The notes under the pieces were generated by a model, which saw only the letters and a program-made list of their open reading frames with translations, was not told the origin of the DNA and searched no databases. From Armatimonadota bacterium (lineage in GTDB: Bacteria; Armatimonadota; Fimbriimonadia; Fimbriimonadales; Fimbriimonadaceae): DNA of 12,762 nucleotides. The DNA lies in contig JAEVZK010000047.1 of the NCBI GenBank assembly GCA_023392285.1, positions 1 to 12,762 on the forward strand, given 5' to 3'. The translations under genes and the position numbers were made by a program. Below are positions 6,571 through 12,612 of the stretch, piece by piece (positions within the stretch are counted from its first letter, which is position 1; the number at the start of each line of letters is the position of its first letter).

Positions 6571-6577
6571 TCGCTTC

Positions 6578-6967
6578 GTGTTTATCGTTCGACTCAATGA
6601 CTTGGAGTTCTATGGCTATCACGGAGCCGCGGATGAAGAGCAAGTGATCGGCCACCGCTTCCGAGCACATGTCGAGATGAAAGTCGACGGCTCGGCAGAT
6701 GACACGGACGAGATCGGTGGGACCGTGAATTATGGAGTGGTGGCGGCGGAAATCCTCCAATGTTCGGCCGATGTGAAAGTTCGGACGATCGAGCGGCTGG
6801 CGCGTCTGATGGGTGAGAAAATCATGCAGCAGCACCCCGAAGTAGTCGTTGCAACGATACGTTTAGAAAAGTTGCTGCCTCCGTCGCCCCAGATCTTTCG
6901 GTCGGCGGAAGTCGAACTTACATTGGAGAGAATCCGCGGCATCGAAGGCGCAGGCACTTATCGCTGA
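6578..6967 (+). CDS. folB: Dihydroneopterin aldolase
   Basis: A 129-residue enzyme of folate synthesis that splits 7,8-dihydroneopterin into 6-hydroxymethyl-dihydropterin and glycolaldehyde. Family signatures are present: LNDLEFYGYHGAADEE (6-21) with the conserved G-Y-H-G, Tyr52 in TVNYGVV, Glu72 in TIERLA (pterin anchor), and Lys98 in RLEKLLPP at the place of the catalytic lysine. The usual K-P-x-A-P around the lysine reads K-L-L-P-P here, a mild departure. Length is typical (about 120-130). The start is GTG at 6578, with no Shine-Dalgarno but a TANNNT box 7 nt upstream. No folP or folK is nearby. It overlaps kdsB tail to tail by 10 bp. Confidence 0.9.
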   Translation: MFIVRLNDLEFYGYHGAADEEQVIGHRFRAHVEMKVDGSADDTDEIGGTVNYGVVAAEILQCSADVKVRTIERLARLMGEKIMQQHPEVVVATIRLEKLLPPSPQIFRSAEVELTLERIRGIEGAGTYR

Positions 6968-7674
6968 GCTAAAAAGCTCGCCACCTGAAGAGCTTGCTCA
7001 GGAGTATCGACACCTTGCGTGGCATCTCCTTTCGCCATTCTGATCCGCACTCCGTTCTCTAGAAATCGGAGCTGCTCCAAGCTCTCTGCTTGTTCGAGGT
7101 CTCCGATTGGCCAATGCTTAAATCGGCGCAACACCTCGCTCGAGTAGCCATAAATACCCACATGCTTGCGCACTCCCATGGGGTGCTCATTCCGTGCGAA
7201 AGGAATCGGATAGCGGCTAAAGTACAGCGCGTCTCCCGCCCTCGTGCAAACGACTTTGACCGTAGACGGCGAATCGATTTCGGCGTCTGGACACTCGGTC
7301 CAGACGCTGCTCATCTGGACTCCGGGTTCTTCCAAAGCAAGGGCGCAGGCCCGGATCGTCGAGGTTTGGATCAGGGGCTCGTCCCCCTGAACATTGATGT
7401 AGAAATCGGCTTCGCACCGCTCCGAAACTTCAGCAATTCGATCGGTCCCGCTTGGGTGATCGTTCCTTGTGAGAACGGCTTCCCCACCGAATTTGCGTGA
7501 TGCTTCGATAATCTCGGGATCAGGAGTTGCAATCAGCACCTGCTGCCCAACTTGGGAGGCTAGTGCGGCTTCGTACACCCACTGAATCATCGGCTTACCG
7601 CCCAGATCGACCAGTGGCTTACCTGGGAATCGGGTGCTTGCCATTCGCGCTGGAATGACCATGATCAGCTTCAT
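6958..7674 (-). CDS. kdsB: 3-deoxy-manno-octulosonate cytidylyltransferase (CMP-Kdo synthetase)
   Basis: Activates Kdo with CTP to CMP-Kdo for the inner core of lipopolysaccharide, in the cytoplasm. All family blocks are visible in 238 residues: IPAR-x-x-STRFPGKPL (7-21, CTP binding), DHPSGTDRI (72-80), NVQGDEP with Mg-binding Asp98 (94-100), YFSRYPIPFAR (151-161), HVGIYGY (171-177), ESLEQLR (198-203 region), and GVDTPEQ (221-227) with the second metal aspartate. This is the clearest evidence that the host is a diderm. ATG 7674 lacks a Shine-Dalgarno, but TAAAGT lies 6 nt upstream. Monocistronic; no other kds or lpx gene is adjacent. Confidence 0.96.
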   Translation of the reverse strand: MKLIMVIPARMASTRFPGKPLVDLGGKPMIQWVYEAALASQVGQQVLIATPDPEIIEASRKFGGEAVLTRNDHPSGTDRIAEVSERCEADFYINVQGDEPLIQTSTIRACALALEEPGVQMSSVWTECPDAEIDSPSTVKVVCTRAGDALYFSRYPIPFARNEHPMGVRKHVGIYGYSSEVLRRFKHWPIGDLEQAESLEQLRFLENGVRIRMAKGDATQGVDTPEQALQVASFLAQR

Positions 7675-7680
7675 TCGCCC

Positions 7681-7686
7681 ACTTTA
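7681..7686 (-). promoter_or_regulatory. Putative leaderless -10 element of kdsB
   Basis: TAAAGT on the minus strand, 6 nt before the ATG at 7674; no purine-rich ribosome site is present in the interval. Confidence 0.5.
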
Positions 7687-7729
7687 CCGTGAGCTACGTC
7701 CGATCTATCGGAAATGGGCGAAAAGCGCG

Positions 7730-7735
7730 TAGACT
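7730..7735 (+). promoter_or_regulatory. Putative leaderless -10 element of the BON-like gene
   Basis: TAGACT, identical to the box of the EEP gene, 7 nt before ATG 7743. It supports that ATG over an in-frame GTG at 7689. Confidence 0.5.
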
Positions 7736-7742
7736 GGTCATC

Positions 7743-7997
7743 ATGGCAGGAAGAGACGAAGGAGACGTGCGCGCCACCAAGTATGCGCGGGCAGAATTGG
7801 CTCGGAGAGGGATCGACACGAGTCAGTGCGACGTTCGCGTACTACACGGAACAGTCTATTTGAGGGGAACCGTCAAAGCGATGCGCGGTGGACAGGCTGA
7901 GGGCGACCTTCGAGGGCAGATGGAGTTGATCGCACGAGTGCTTCGGCAGAAAGGCGAAATCAAGGACGTTGTCCTTGAATTAACTTATCGATCTTAG
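7743..7997 (+). CDS. Small BON-domain-like protein
   Basis: An 84-residue protein. After a helical N-terminus (residues 1-24, charged) comes DVRVLHGTVYLRGTV (30-44), which matches the BON-domain core 'V.V..G.V.L.G.V', then a helix (about 50-70) and a final strand DVVLELTYR. A single BON-like fold (helix-strand-strand-helix-strand) is therefore likely. BON domains often bind membranes or other proteins, but here there is no signal peptide, so the role is unknown. An in-frame GTG at 7689 would add 18 residues; the ATG at 7743 is preferred because TAGACT lies 7 nt upstream and the added residues are low-complexity basic sequence. Divergent from kdsB and overlapping the next gene by 4 bp tail to tail. 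Confidence 0.6.
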   Translation: MAGRDEGDVRATKYARAELARRGIDTSQCDVRVLHGTVYLRGTVKAMRGGQAEGDLRGQMELIARVLRQKGEIKDVVLELTYRS

Positions 7998-8185
7998 AGG
8001 AGCGTGGGACGTCCGGTTCGCACAGCTTTAGAATTATCAATCGGTTCGACGATTCCGTCCTGAATGAACCGGAGCGTATTCGCACCCAGAAGTTCCTTCC
8101 GAATGACGTCGCCCCGAGAAACCCTTACACGTCCGAACATGGCTGACTGAGCAAGAACCTTATAATTTGTGGCGACCTGTTTCAT
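7994..8185 (-). CDS. Hypothetical protein of 63 residues
   Basis: Not recognised. The sequence is mixed rather than low complexity: a basic beta-like first half (VRVSRGDVIRKELL, 20-33) and LRFIQDGIVEPIDNSK (38-53), with a basic C-terminus. It has no cysteine, no transmembrane segment and no clear helix-turn-helix. The layout 'strand, G-D-V-I, helix, I..GIVE' recalls small SH3-like proteins in phage morphogenesis clusters, a weak resemblance only. Support for being real comes from its start region: a perfect TATAAT at 8196-8201, and a 14-bp palindrome (8184-8197) that fills the space to the ATG. It overlaps the BON-like gene by 4 bp tail to tail. Confidence 0.55.
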   Translation of the reverse strand: MKQVATNYKVLAQSAMFGRVRVSRGDVIRKELLGANTLRFIQDGIVEPIDNSKAVRTGRPTLL

Positions 8186-8201
8186 CTACTAGTAGATTAT
8201 A
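8184..8201 (-). promoter_or_regulatory. Promoter -10 box and palindromic operator at the start of the 63-residue gene
   Basis: TATAAT on the minus strand (8196-8201), 10 nt before the ATG at 8185. The interval is a perfect palindrome ATCTACTAGTAGAT (8184-8197) that reaches from the -10 box into the start codon. A dimeric regulator bound there would block transcription. A -35 is unclear (TTGGTA at 8221-8226, 19-bp spacer). Confidence 0.55.
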
Positions 8202-8261
8202 CACTTTCATTTATTGCTTTTACCAAGACAATTTTTAAAACCTGTCGTCATTTCCGAGGGC

Positions 8262-9464
8262 TTAGCCCGTCCCCCTGTGCCTCAGCGGTACGGCCGGGAG
8301 AGAAAGCAAGTCGGACTGGACCGAGGTGACGCGAAGCAGTCGCTCGAGAATCACTTTCACGGCACCCGCTAAAGGGAAAGCGATGATCATTCCCACGAGC
8401 CCGAAAAGCGCACCACCGCTGAAAATGACGAAGATCGAAACCACCGGATGCAAGCCCACGGATCCGCCCACAAGGCGCGGATAGACCATCGAATCGAATA
8501 GAAAGTGGCAGACGAGGTAGATCAGCGCAACGAGAAGCGCGAACGTCCAAGGCGAGCTGAAGTTCAGAAACAGGTTTCCAGTCTTTCCGCTCATGCCGGT
8601 CACGAGCGCGATCGTCGCAAAGCAGATCACGCCATTGAGGTAAGGAATCAAGTAAACCGCGCCAAACAGCACGCCCAACAAGATCGAATACGGCACGCCC
8701 AAGACCGTCAGAACGACTGCCATCGCCGCCATATACGAGGCCACCGAAATGGTGACGCCCCGCAGGTACTTCATAAAGACCTGTCCGATGTCACTCAGCA
8801 GCGACATGGTCGAGGCCCGGATCGATGGAGGTATCCAATTTGCGCTTCGCCGCTTGAAAGTCTCCATGTCCATCAAGATCAGAATCATGATGAGAGGGAC
8901 AAAGAGAAGCAGAAGCAGCTGAGATGCTGCGACCCCAATCACACCGATAAAGCTTCCAAAGAAACTTTGAATCTTGGCTCCCAGTTCGCCGCGATGGGGC
9001 TCGATATACTTCTCGACGAACTCTCGCCGGCTCTTGGGCAGGCCAAACCGCTCAAGCGTGTTGGCGTTCGCATCGAAGAGCGCGTCGAGTTGGTTGACGT
9101 TCTGGCTCTGCTGCACCTGAACGACCGGATTCCATCTCACGAAGAAGTTTTCTTCGGGTTTCGGATGAAGCACCGATGCGCTAAGCTCGTCCACCCGGTT
9201 CCGCAGATTGCCCACCTGGTTGCTGACGACCGGGCCAAGCCACACCCCAAGCGCCACAATCGCCCCGAGGAAGATCGTCATCACCGCGAGCACCGCGTAC
9301 GACCTTCTCCAGCCGCGCAGACGCAACTTCCGGATGATCGGATCCAAGATAGCGCTCAGCGCGAACGCAATGACAAAGGGTAACAGGACGCCCCGAACGG
9401 CGAACAGGAAGAGAAAGATGGCCAAAACGATGGCCACCCAAAGGACAACTCTCCAACCTGCCAT
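8262..9464 (-). CDS. AI-2E family transporter (PerM/UPF0118-like membrane protein)
   Basis: A 400-residue polytopic inner-membrane protein. Hydrophobic segments lie at about 8-38, 56-80, 172-198, 238-258, 260-290, 305-325 and 338-375, with a soluble loop (about 81-170) between the second and third, as in the AI-2E exporter family. Family blocks: FKRRSANWIP after the third segment, MKYLRGVTIS (231-240), YLIPYLNGVI (271-280), DSMVYPRLVGGSVGLHPVVSIF (from 324) and FGLVGMIIAFPLAG (354-367). Members range from autoinducer-2 exporters to Na+/H+ antiporters, so the substrate is open. The start is ATG 9464, 14 nt after the ytxH-like gene stop with no good Shine-Dalgarno, suggesting coupled translation. 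The stop codon TAA is the loop of a short GGGC/GCCC hairpin. Confidence 0.9.
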   Translation of the reverse strand: MAGWRVVLWVAIVLAIFLFLFAVRGVLLPFVIAFALSAILDPIIRKLRLRGWRRSYAVLAVMTIFLGAIVALGVWLGPVVSNQVGNLRNRVDELSASVLHPKPEENFFVRWNPVVQVQQSQNVNQLDALFDANANTLERFGLPKSRREFVEKYIEPHRGELGAKIQSFFGSFIGVIGVAASQLLLLLFVPLIMILILMDMETFKRRSANWIPPSIRASTMSLLSDIGQVFMKYLRGVTISVASYMAAMAVVLTVLGVPYSILLGVLFGAVYLIPYLNGVICFATIALVTGMSGKTGNLFLNFSSPWTFALLVALIYLVCHFLFDSMVYPRLVGGSVGLHPVVSIFVIFSGGALFGLVGMIIAFPLAGAVKVILERLLRVTSVQSDLLSLPAVPLRHRGTG

Positions 9465-9478
9465 TCGGGGCGGATCTC

Positions 9479-9712
9479 TTAGACGCCTAGCTCATCAGCC
9501 GCATTATCAACTGACCGCTTGGCTCTCTGCTCGGCCACCCATTCGGTGGTCTTGCCTTTTAGCTCTTTGAATTTATCCCCGATATCGTCGCGGAGTTCAG
9601 CGCCCGGCTTCGGGGCGAACAGTAAGCCCGCAGCTGCGCCGATAATAGCGCCCAGTCCAACGCCGGCCAGCAGGTACATAACGACATTCGCGTCATCTTC
9701 TCGATGTGACAT
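9479..9712 (-). CDS. YtxH domain-containing small membrane protein
   Basis: A 77-residue protein: a short polar N-terminus, one glycine-rich transmembrane segment (about 10-32, VVMYLLAGVGLGAIIGAAAGLLF) followed by APKPGAELRDDI, which is the YtxH/Gas-vesicle-like signature 'GAxxGLLfAPkpGkelR', then a charged amphipathic helix to the end. YtxH proteins are general-stress-associated in Bacillus; the molecular role is not known. ATG 9712 is chosen over an upstream in-frame ATG at 9772 because GAGGAG lies 10 nt before it and the extra 20 residues are not family-like. First gene of a two-gene operon with the AI-2E family transporter. Confidence 0.82.
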   Translation of the reverse strand: MSHREDDANVVMYLLAGVGLGAIIGAAAGLLFAPKPGAELRDDIGDKFKELKGKTTEWVAEQRAKRSVDNAADELGV

Positions 9713-9722
9713 CTTTTCTCTT

Positions 9723-9728
9723 CTCCTC
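9723..9728 (-). promoter_or_regulatory. Shine-Dalgarno site of the ytxH-like gene
   Basis: GAGGAG on the minus strand in a purine-rich run, 10 nt before ATG 9712. It decides the start of this gene. Confidence 0.7.
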
Positions 9729-10107
9729 TTGTGCTCGCCACCGCCGGTTTCGGCGAACTTTGTGGCATGCATGTATTATGCTCTGCAATTCCGCAGAGCG
9801 CTACATACACGGACGAATCGGCTTGCGGCGGTGTTCGTCTTGGGTCAGCCCCGCAAAGTCATGAATTCACTCCGAGAAGAGCTTTTAATGGCTCTAGAAC
9901 GTCTCGGAATGGCTCTAGAACGTCTTGGAATGGCTCTAGAAAGTCTCGGTAGAGCTTTAATGTTGCGTTTTTCGGGGCTTGAAACGAGCTGAAATAGATA
10001 CAAATTTAGCGGGAAGGCATAAATTTTCAAGCGCGGGAACCCGCTGCAGCTTTCATTTGAGTGAGCTTGCTCCCAGGTGCGCCGTTGAAGCCGGGGTGAG
10101 CGGGAAG
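9729..10107. other. Gene-poor stretch between ytxH and the four-helix membrane protein
   Basis: About 380 bp without a secure gene. From left to right it holds a hairpin GCTCTGC/GCAGAGC (9780-9799, six-base loop, extended by TGTAT/ATACA), a possible CATAAT -10 box for ytxH on the minus strand beside it, three 21-bp tandem repeats (9888-9950), and a small GCGGG/CCCGC inverted repeat (10033-10044). No T tract follows the hairpins, so they do not look like terminators for the plus strand. Confidence 0.5.
9888..9950. repeat. Three 21-bp tandem repeats
   Basis: Three head-to-tail copies starting at 9888, 9909 and 9930 share ATGGCTCTAGAA, then A/CGTCTC/TGG. Copies 1 and 2 differ at one base, copy 3 at two or three. 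Each contains the palindrome TCTAGA. The flanks resemble each other too (GAGCTTTTAATG before, GAGCTTTAATG after). Since 21 is both 7 codons and two helical turns, two readings are possible. A 43-residue frame (9861-9992) would read MALERLG three times, an amphipathic heptad. Or they are iterated protein-binding sites on one DNA face. No Shine-Dalgarno or TANNNT box supports the peptide. Confidence 0.85.
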
Positions 10108-10113
10108 TACACT
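10108..10113 (+). promoter_or_regulatory. Putative leaderless -10 element of the membrane protein gene
   Basis: TACACT, 6 nt before ATG 10120, lying within an inverted repeat GAAGT-AC-ACTTC (10104-10115). It supports 10120 over longer in-frame starts upstream. Confidence 0.5.
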
Positions 10114-10119
10114 TCGCCT

Positions 10120-10485
10120 ATGGCGGAATCAGGCATGCGCGGGGATATTTTCTGCGATCGCTTCGGCGGAGTTGTCGAAATTGTGCTCGCCGGATCGTCA
10201 CTGGGGATCACCCTCTTCCGCAAAGACTTCATCGCCGCCTATGGCGCGGCTTCGGCGCTCTACGGAATCGAAATCCTCGGCGCGATTTTGATCATGCAGT
10301 CAAGGTTGGGAGCGATGCGGGTGGCGCTGTGGCTCTTCGCTTTCCGCGTCCTTGCCGGTCTCGCCTATCTGGGGGTGATTCACGACGACAAGCTGGCCCG
10401 CTCCACCTGGGGCTTTCCCGTCGTCGTGCTGCTTTACTGCATCATGCGCGTGAAGGCGCTCAAACGAGAGCGCGAAGAAATCTAA
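10120..10485 (+). CDS. Small four-helix integral membrane protein of unknown function
   Basis: A 121-residue protein with four likely transmembrane segments at about 16-33, 37-59, 67-87 and 96-112, short loops, and a basic tail (KALKREREEI) that probably faces the cytoplasm. No charged catalytic motif, cysteine pair or recognised family signature is seen; it resembles the many DUF-type small membrane proteins of unknown role. The frame is open further upstream, but the extra sequence is not hydrophobic or conserved-looking; ATG 10120 has TACACT 6 nt before it. ATG 10135 is an alternative. It overlaps the enolase gene by 4 bp tail to tail. Confidence 0.65.
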   Translation: MAESGMRGDIFCDRFGGVVEIVLAGSSLGITLFRKDFIAAYGAASALYGIEILGAILIMQSRLGAMRVALWLFAFRVLAGLAYLGVIHDDKLARSTWGFPVVVLLYCIMRVKALKREREEI

Positions 10486-11783
10486 CCTTCGAGGCGTTTG
10501 GCGAGCTTGCCGAACGCGCTGGGCCCCGCGTATACCGCGGTCGAGCCAAGCATTTCTTCGATGCGCAGCAGCTGGTTGTATTTGGCGACGCGATCGGTGC
10601 GATTGGGTGCGCCGGTCTTGATCTGGCCACAATTCGTGGCGACGGCAAGATCAGCGATCGTGACGTCTTCCGTTTCGCCGGATCGGTGGCTCATCACGCT
10701 GGTGTAACCGGCCCGCTTTGCCATATCGACGGCGGCGAGGGTTTCGGATAGGGTTCCGATTTGATTCACTTTCACCAAGATGGAATTCGCGGTGCCACTC
10801 TTAATGCCGCGGCTTAGCCTTTCGACATTCGTGACGAACAGGTCGTCTCCAACAAGCTGCACTCGATCTCCGATGGCATCCGTAATTCCCTTCCAACTCT
10901 CCCAATCCTCTTCGCTGCAGCCGTCCTCAATCGAGAGGATGGGATATTTTCCAGCAAGTTCGGCCAGATACTGGACCTGCTCCGGCCCCGAACGCTCTTG
11001 CACCGCTCCTGCTTTGTAGCGATACTTCCCTCCCTCGTAGAACTCGGTGGCGGCAGCATCGATACCGAGCCAGATTTGGTCGCCCGCGGAATAGCCAGCC
11101 TTGCCGATCGCCTCGATGATGTAGTCGAAAGCCAATTCCTGGCTTTCCAGATTGGGCGCAAAGCCTCCCTCGTCACCGACTCCGGTGTTCAAGCCCTTCT
11201 TTTTCAGGACCGATTTCAGGGAATGGAAGATTTCGCACCCGGCTTGGAGCGCTTCTGCGAATGAATCGAACTTGACGGGCAGCACCATGAACTCCTGAAA
11301 GTCGACATTTGAATCGGCATGCTGGCCCCCATTGAGGATGTTCATCATGGGGACAGGCAAAACGTTTGCCGTGACGCCGCCGACGTAGCGATAGAGAGGC
11401 AACTTGCAATCGGACGCGGAGGCTTTCGCGCACGCGAGCGACACGCCGAGTATCGCATTCGCTCCGAGCTTTTCCTTGTTCGCCGTTCCGTCGAGTTCAA
11501 GCAATTGTGCATCGATCGCGGCTTGGTCGGTCGCATCGTTGTCGAGCAGTGCGGGTGCGATGACGTCATTCACATTGTCGACTGCCTTCAGGACACCTTT
11601 TCCGCCGTAGCGTGCGTCGTTTGCATCTCGCAATTCAACGGCTTCGAAGGCTCCGGTGCTTGCGCCGCTGGGAACTGCCGCTCTTCCGAAGGCTCCACTT
11701 TCGAGCAGGACATCCACTTCAATGGTGGGGTTTCCTCTTGAGTCCAGAATCTCGCGGGCTGATATATCGACTATAAATGACAT
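10482..11783 (-). CDS. eno: Enolase (phosphopyruvate hydratase)
   Basis: Converts 2-phosphoglycerate to phosphoenolpyruvate in glycolysis; also a degradosome partner in some bacteria. The 433-residue protein begins in the standard way (MSFIVDISAREILDSRGNPT). Visible active-site residues: Ser42 loop in PSGASTG, His155 in NGGQHADSN, Glu164, Glu205 in GDEGGFAP, metal ligands Asp242, Glu286 (SIEDG) and Asp314 (GDDLF), catalytic Lys338 in LVKVNQIG, His366 in MSHRSGE, and Lys389 in IKTGAP. It ends in a typical KLAKRLEG. An in-frame upstream start (11834) would add 17 atypical residues and is rejected. TAACCT lies 8 nt before the ATG and no Shine-Dalgarno is present. Divergent from sdhC across 59 bp. 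Confidence 0.98.
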   Translation of the reverse strand: MSFIVDISAREILDSRGNPTIEVDVLLESGAFGRAAVPSGASTGAFEAVELRDANDARYGGKGVLKAVDNVNDVIAPALLDNDATDQAAIDAQLLELDGTANKEKLGANAILGVSLACAKASASDCKLPLYRYVGGVTANVLPVPMMNILNGGQHADSNVDFQEFMVLPVKFDSFAEALQAGCEIFHSLKSVLKKKGLNTGVGDEGGFAPNLESQELAFDYIIEAIGKAGYSAGDQIWLGIDAAATEFYEGGKYRYKAGAVQERSGPEQVQYLAELAGKYPILSIEDGCSEEDWESWKGITDAIGDRVQLVGDDLFVTNVERLSRGIKSGTANSILVKVNQIGTLSETLAAVDMAKRAGYTSVMSHRSGETEDVTIADLAVATNCGQIKTGAPNRTDRVAKYNQLLRIEEMLGSTAVYAGPSAFGKLAKRLEG

Positions 11784-11791
11784 GCCGTCCA

Positions 11792-11797
11792 AGGTTA
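11792..11797 (-). promoter_or_regulatory. Putative leaderless -10 element of eno
   Basis: TAACCT on the minus strand, 8 nt before ATG 11783. No convincing -35 at the normal distance. Confidence 0.4.
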
Positions 11798-11825
11798 CCG
11801 CTTCGGATCGGTGGCTGCGGATAGG

Positions 11826-11831
11826 TATTCT
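11826..11831 (+). promoter_or_regulatory. Possible -10 element of sdhC
   Basis: TATTCT, 11 nt before ATG 11843; it would give a leader of about 4-5 nt. There is no Shine-Dalgarno. Confidence 0.35.
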
Positions 11832-11842
11832 CAAGATCAGCT

Positions 11843-12550
11843 ATGTCGCTCGCACTCAATCGAGAGAATTTCTTCTGGCATAAGGTGCACTCGCTCACCG
11901 GCATCGTTCCCGTTGGGTTCTACATGCTGCAGCATTTAACGCTGAATTCCTTCAGTCTTGCCGGAGAACGTCAATTCAATGGAGTTCTCAATTTCTTTGA
12001 GAGCATCCCGTGGTACGTGCTGCTGGCGATGGAGATTCTGCTCATCTGGCTGCCGCTTCTCTTTCACGCGGTGTACGGCTTGTTCATCGTCAATCGTGCG
12101 AAGGTGAATTACTTTAATGAGAAGTACGGCTGGTCCCAGAACCGCATGTTCACGCTGCAGCGCTATACGGGGATCGTGCTCTTCTTCTTCCTCGCGTATC
12201 ACGTGTTTACGACGACGGCGCTCAAGTATGCCTCGGGCAAGCTCGATCCTATCAGCTTCCAAGCTTGGCATGACAAGCTGACGAGCTACGGTTTTGTCTT
12301 CCTGATCATTTATTTGATCGGGGTTCTATGCGCCAGTTACCACCTGGCCTACGGCGTCTGGAACTTCTGCATTCGCTGGGGGATTACGATCAGTGAGCGC
12401 GCGCAGATGAAAGTGCAGCGCTTTTCTTTTGGAATGTTCATCGTGGTGACGCTGTTGGGCTGGGCGGCGCTGATCGGATTTCTCATTCCTCATCAAGGTT
12501 CGCCGGACGTCGCTCCCGATCCTGCTCCGGTCAGTTCTGGGAACATCTAA
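11843..12550 (+). CDS. sdhC: Succinate dehydrogenase cytochrome b558 subunit (Bacillus-type dihaem SdhC)
   Basis: Membrane anchor of succinate:quinone oxidoreductase, carrying haems and the quinone site. The 235 residues hold five hydrophobic segments (about 18-38, 56-84, 106-128, 150-172, 196-216). Four histidines, His31, His75, His120 and His167, sit one per segment in the spacing of the dihaem B. subtilis SdhC ligands; His13/His16 in the WHKVHSLTG opening is also typical. The C-terminus is proline-rich and polar. The usual partners sdhA and sdhB are not directly behind: a strong terminator follows within 25 bp, so they must be elsewhere or start beyond the window under separate control. 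Transcribed divergently from eno. Confidence 0.9.
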   Translation: MSLALNRENFFWHKVHSLTGIVPVGFYMLQHLTLNSFSLAGERQFNGVLNFFESIPWYVLLAMEILLIWLPLLFHAVYGLFIVNRAKVNYFNEKYGWSQNRMFTLQRYTGIVLFFFLAYHVFTTTALKYASGKLDPISFQAWHDKLTSYGFVFLIIYLIGVLCASYHLAYGVWNFCIRWGITISERAQMKVQRFSFGMFIVVTLLGWAALIGFLIPHQGSPDVAPDPAPVSSGNI

Positions 12551-12573
12551 ATCCCTCGGGGTGAACAATAAGT

Positions 12574-12600
12574 AAGCCTCGGCCTTGGCCGAGGCTTTTG
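12574..12600 (+). terminator. Rho-independent terminator after sdhC
   Basis: An 11-bp inverted repeat AAGCCTCGGCC / GGCCGAGGCTT (12574-12584 and 12587-12597) followed by further T residues, 23 nt after the stop. In the other direction the tract is TTACTTATTG, so it could also stop minus-strand transcripts arriving from the right. Confidence 0.9.
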
Positions 12601-12612
12601 TCGATTTTCTTC

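Noticed and set aside
8256..8270. Terminator at the end of the AI-2E family transporter gene (GGGC-TAA-GCCC around the stop codon)
   Set aside because: The stem is only 4 bp and no T tract follows; the nearby A/T run is 25 bp further on without a stable stem.
8505..9383. A long open frame on the plus strand (about 290 codons) opposite the AI-2E family transporter gene
   Set aside because: It is rich in R, H, D and Q with no family motif, and is the mirror of a well-supported membrane protein. Such frames arise on the strand opposite hydrophobic GC-rich genes.
9780..9799. Hairpin GCTCTGC/GCAGAGC as a terminator
   Set aside because: No T tract on either side; it lies in the upstream region of ytxH, where a leader or regulator site is as likely.
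9979..10119. Upstream extension of the four-helix membrane protein
   Set aside because: The added residues are neither hydrophobic nor a recognisable domain, and a -10-like box stands 6 nt before ATG 10120.
11319..11741. Plus-strand open frame of 140 codons inside eno
   Set aside because: It is antisense to a certain enolase gene and has no motif, ribosome site or proper start region.
11784..11834. Longer enolase start adding 17 residues
   Set aside because: Enolases begin a few residues before the DI-x-AREILDSRGNPT block, as the ATG at 11783 does. The extra residues are not family-like and reach close to the sdhC start.
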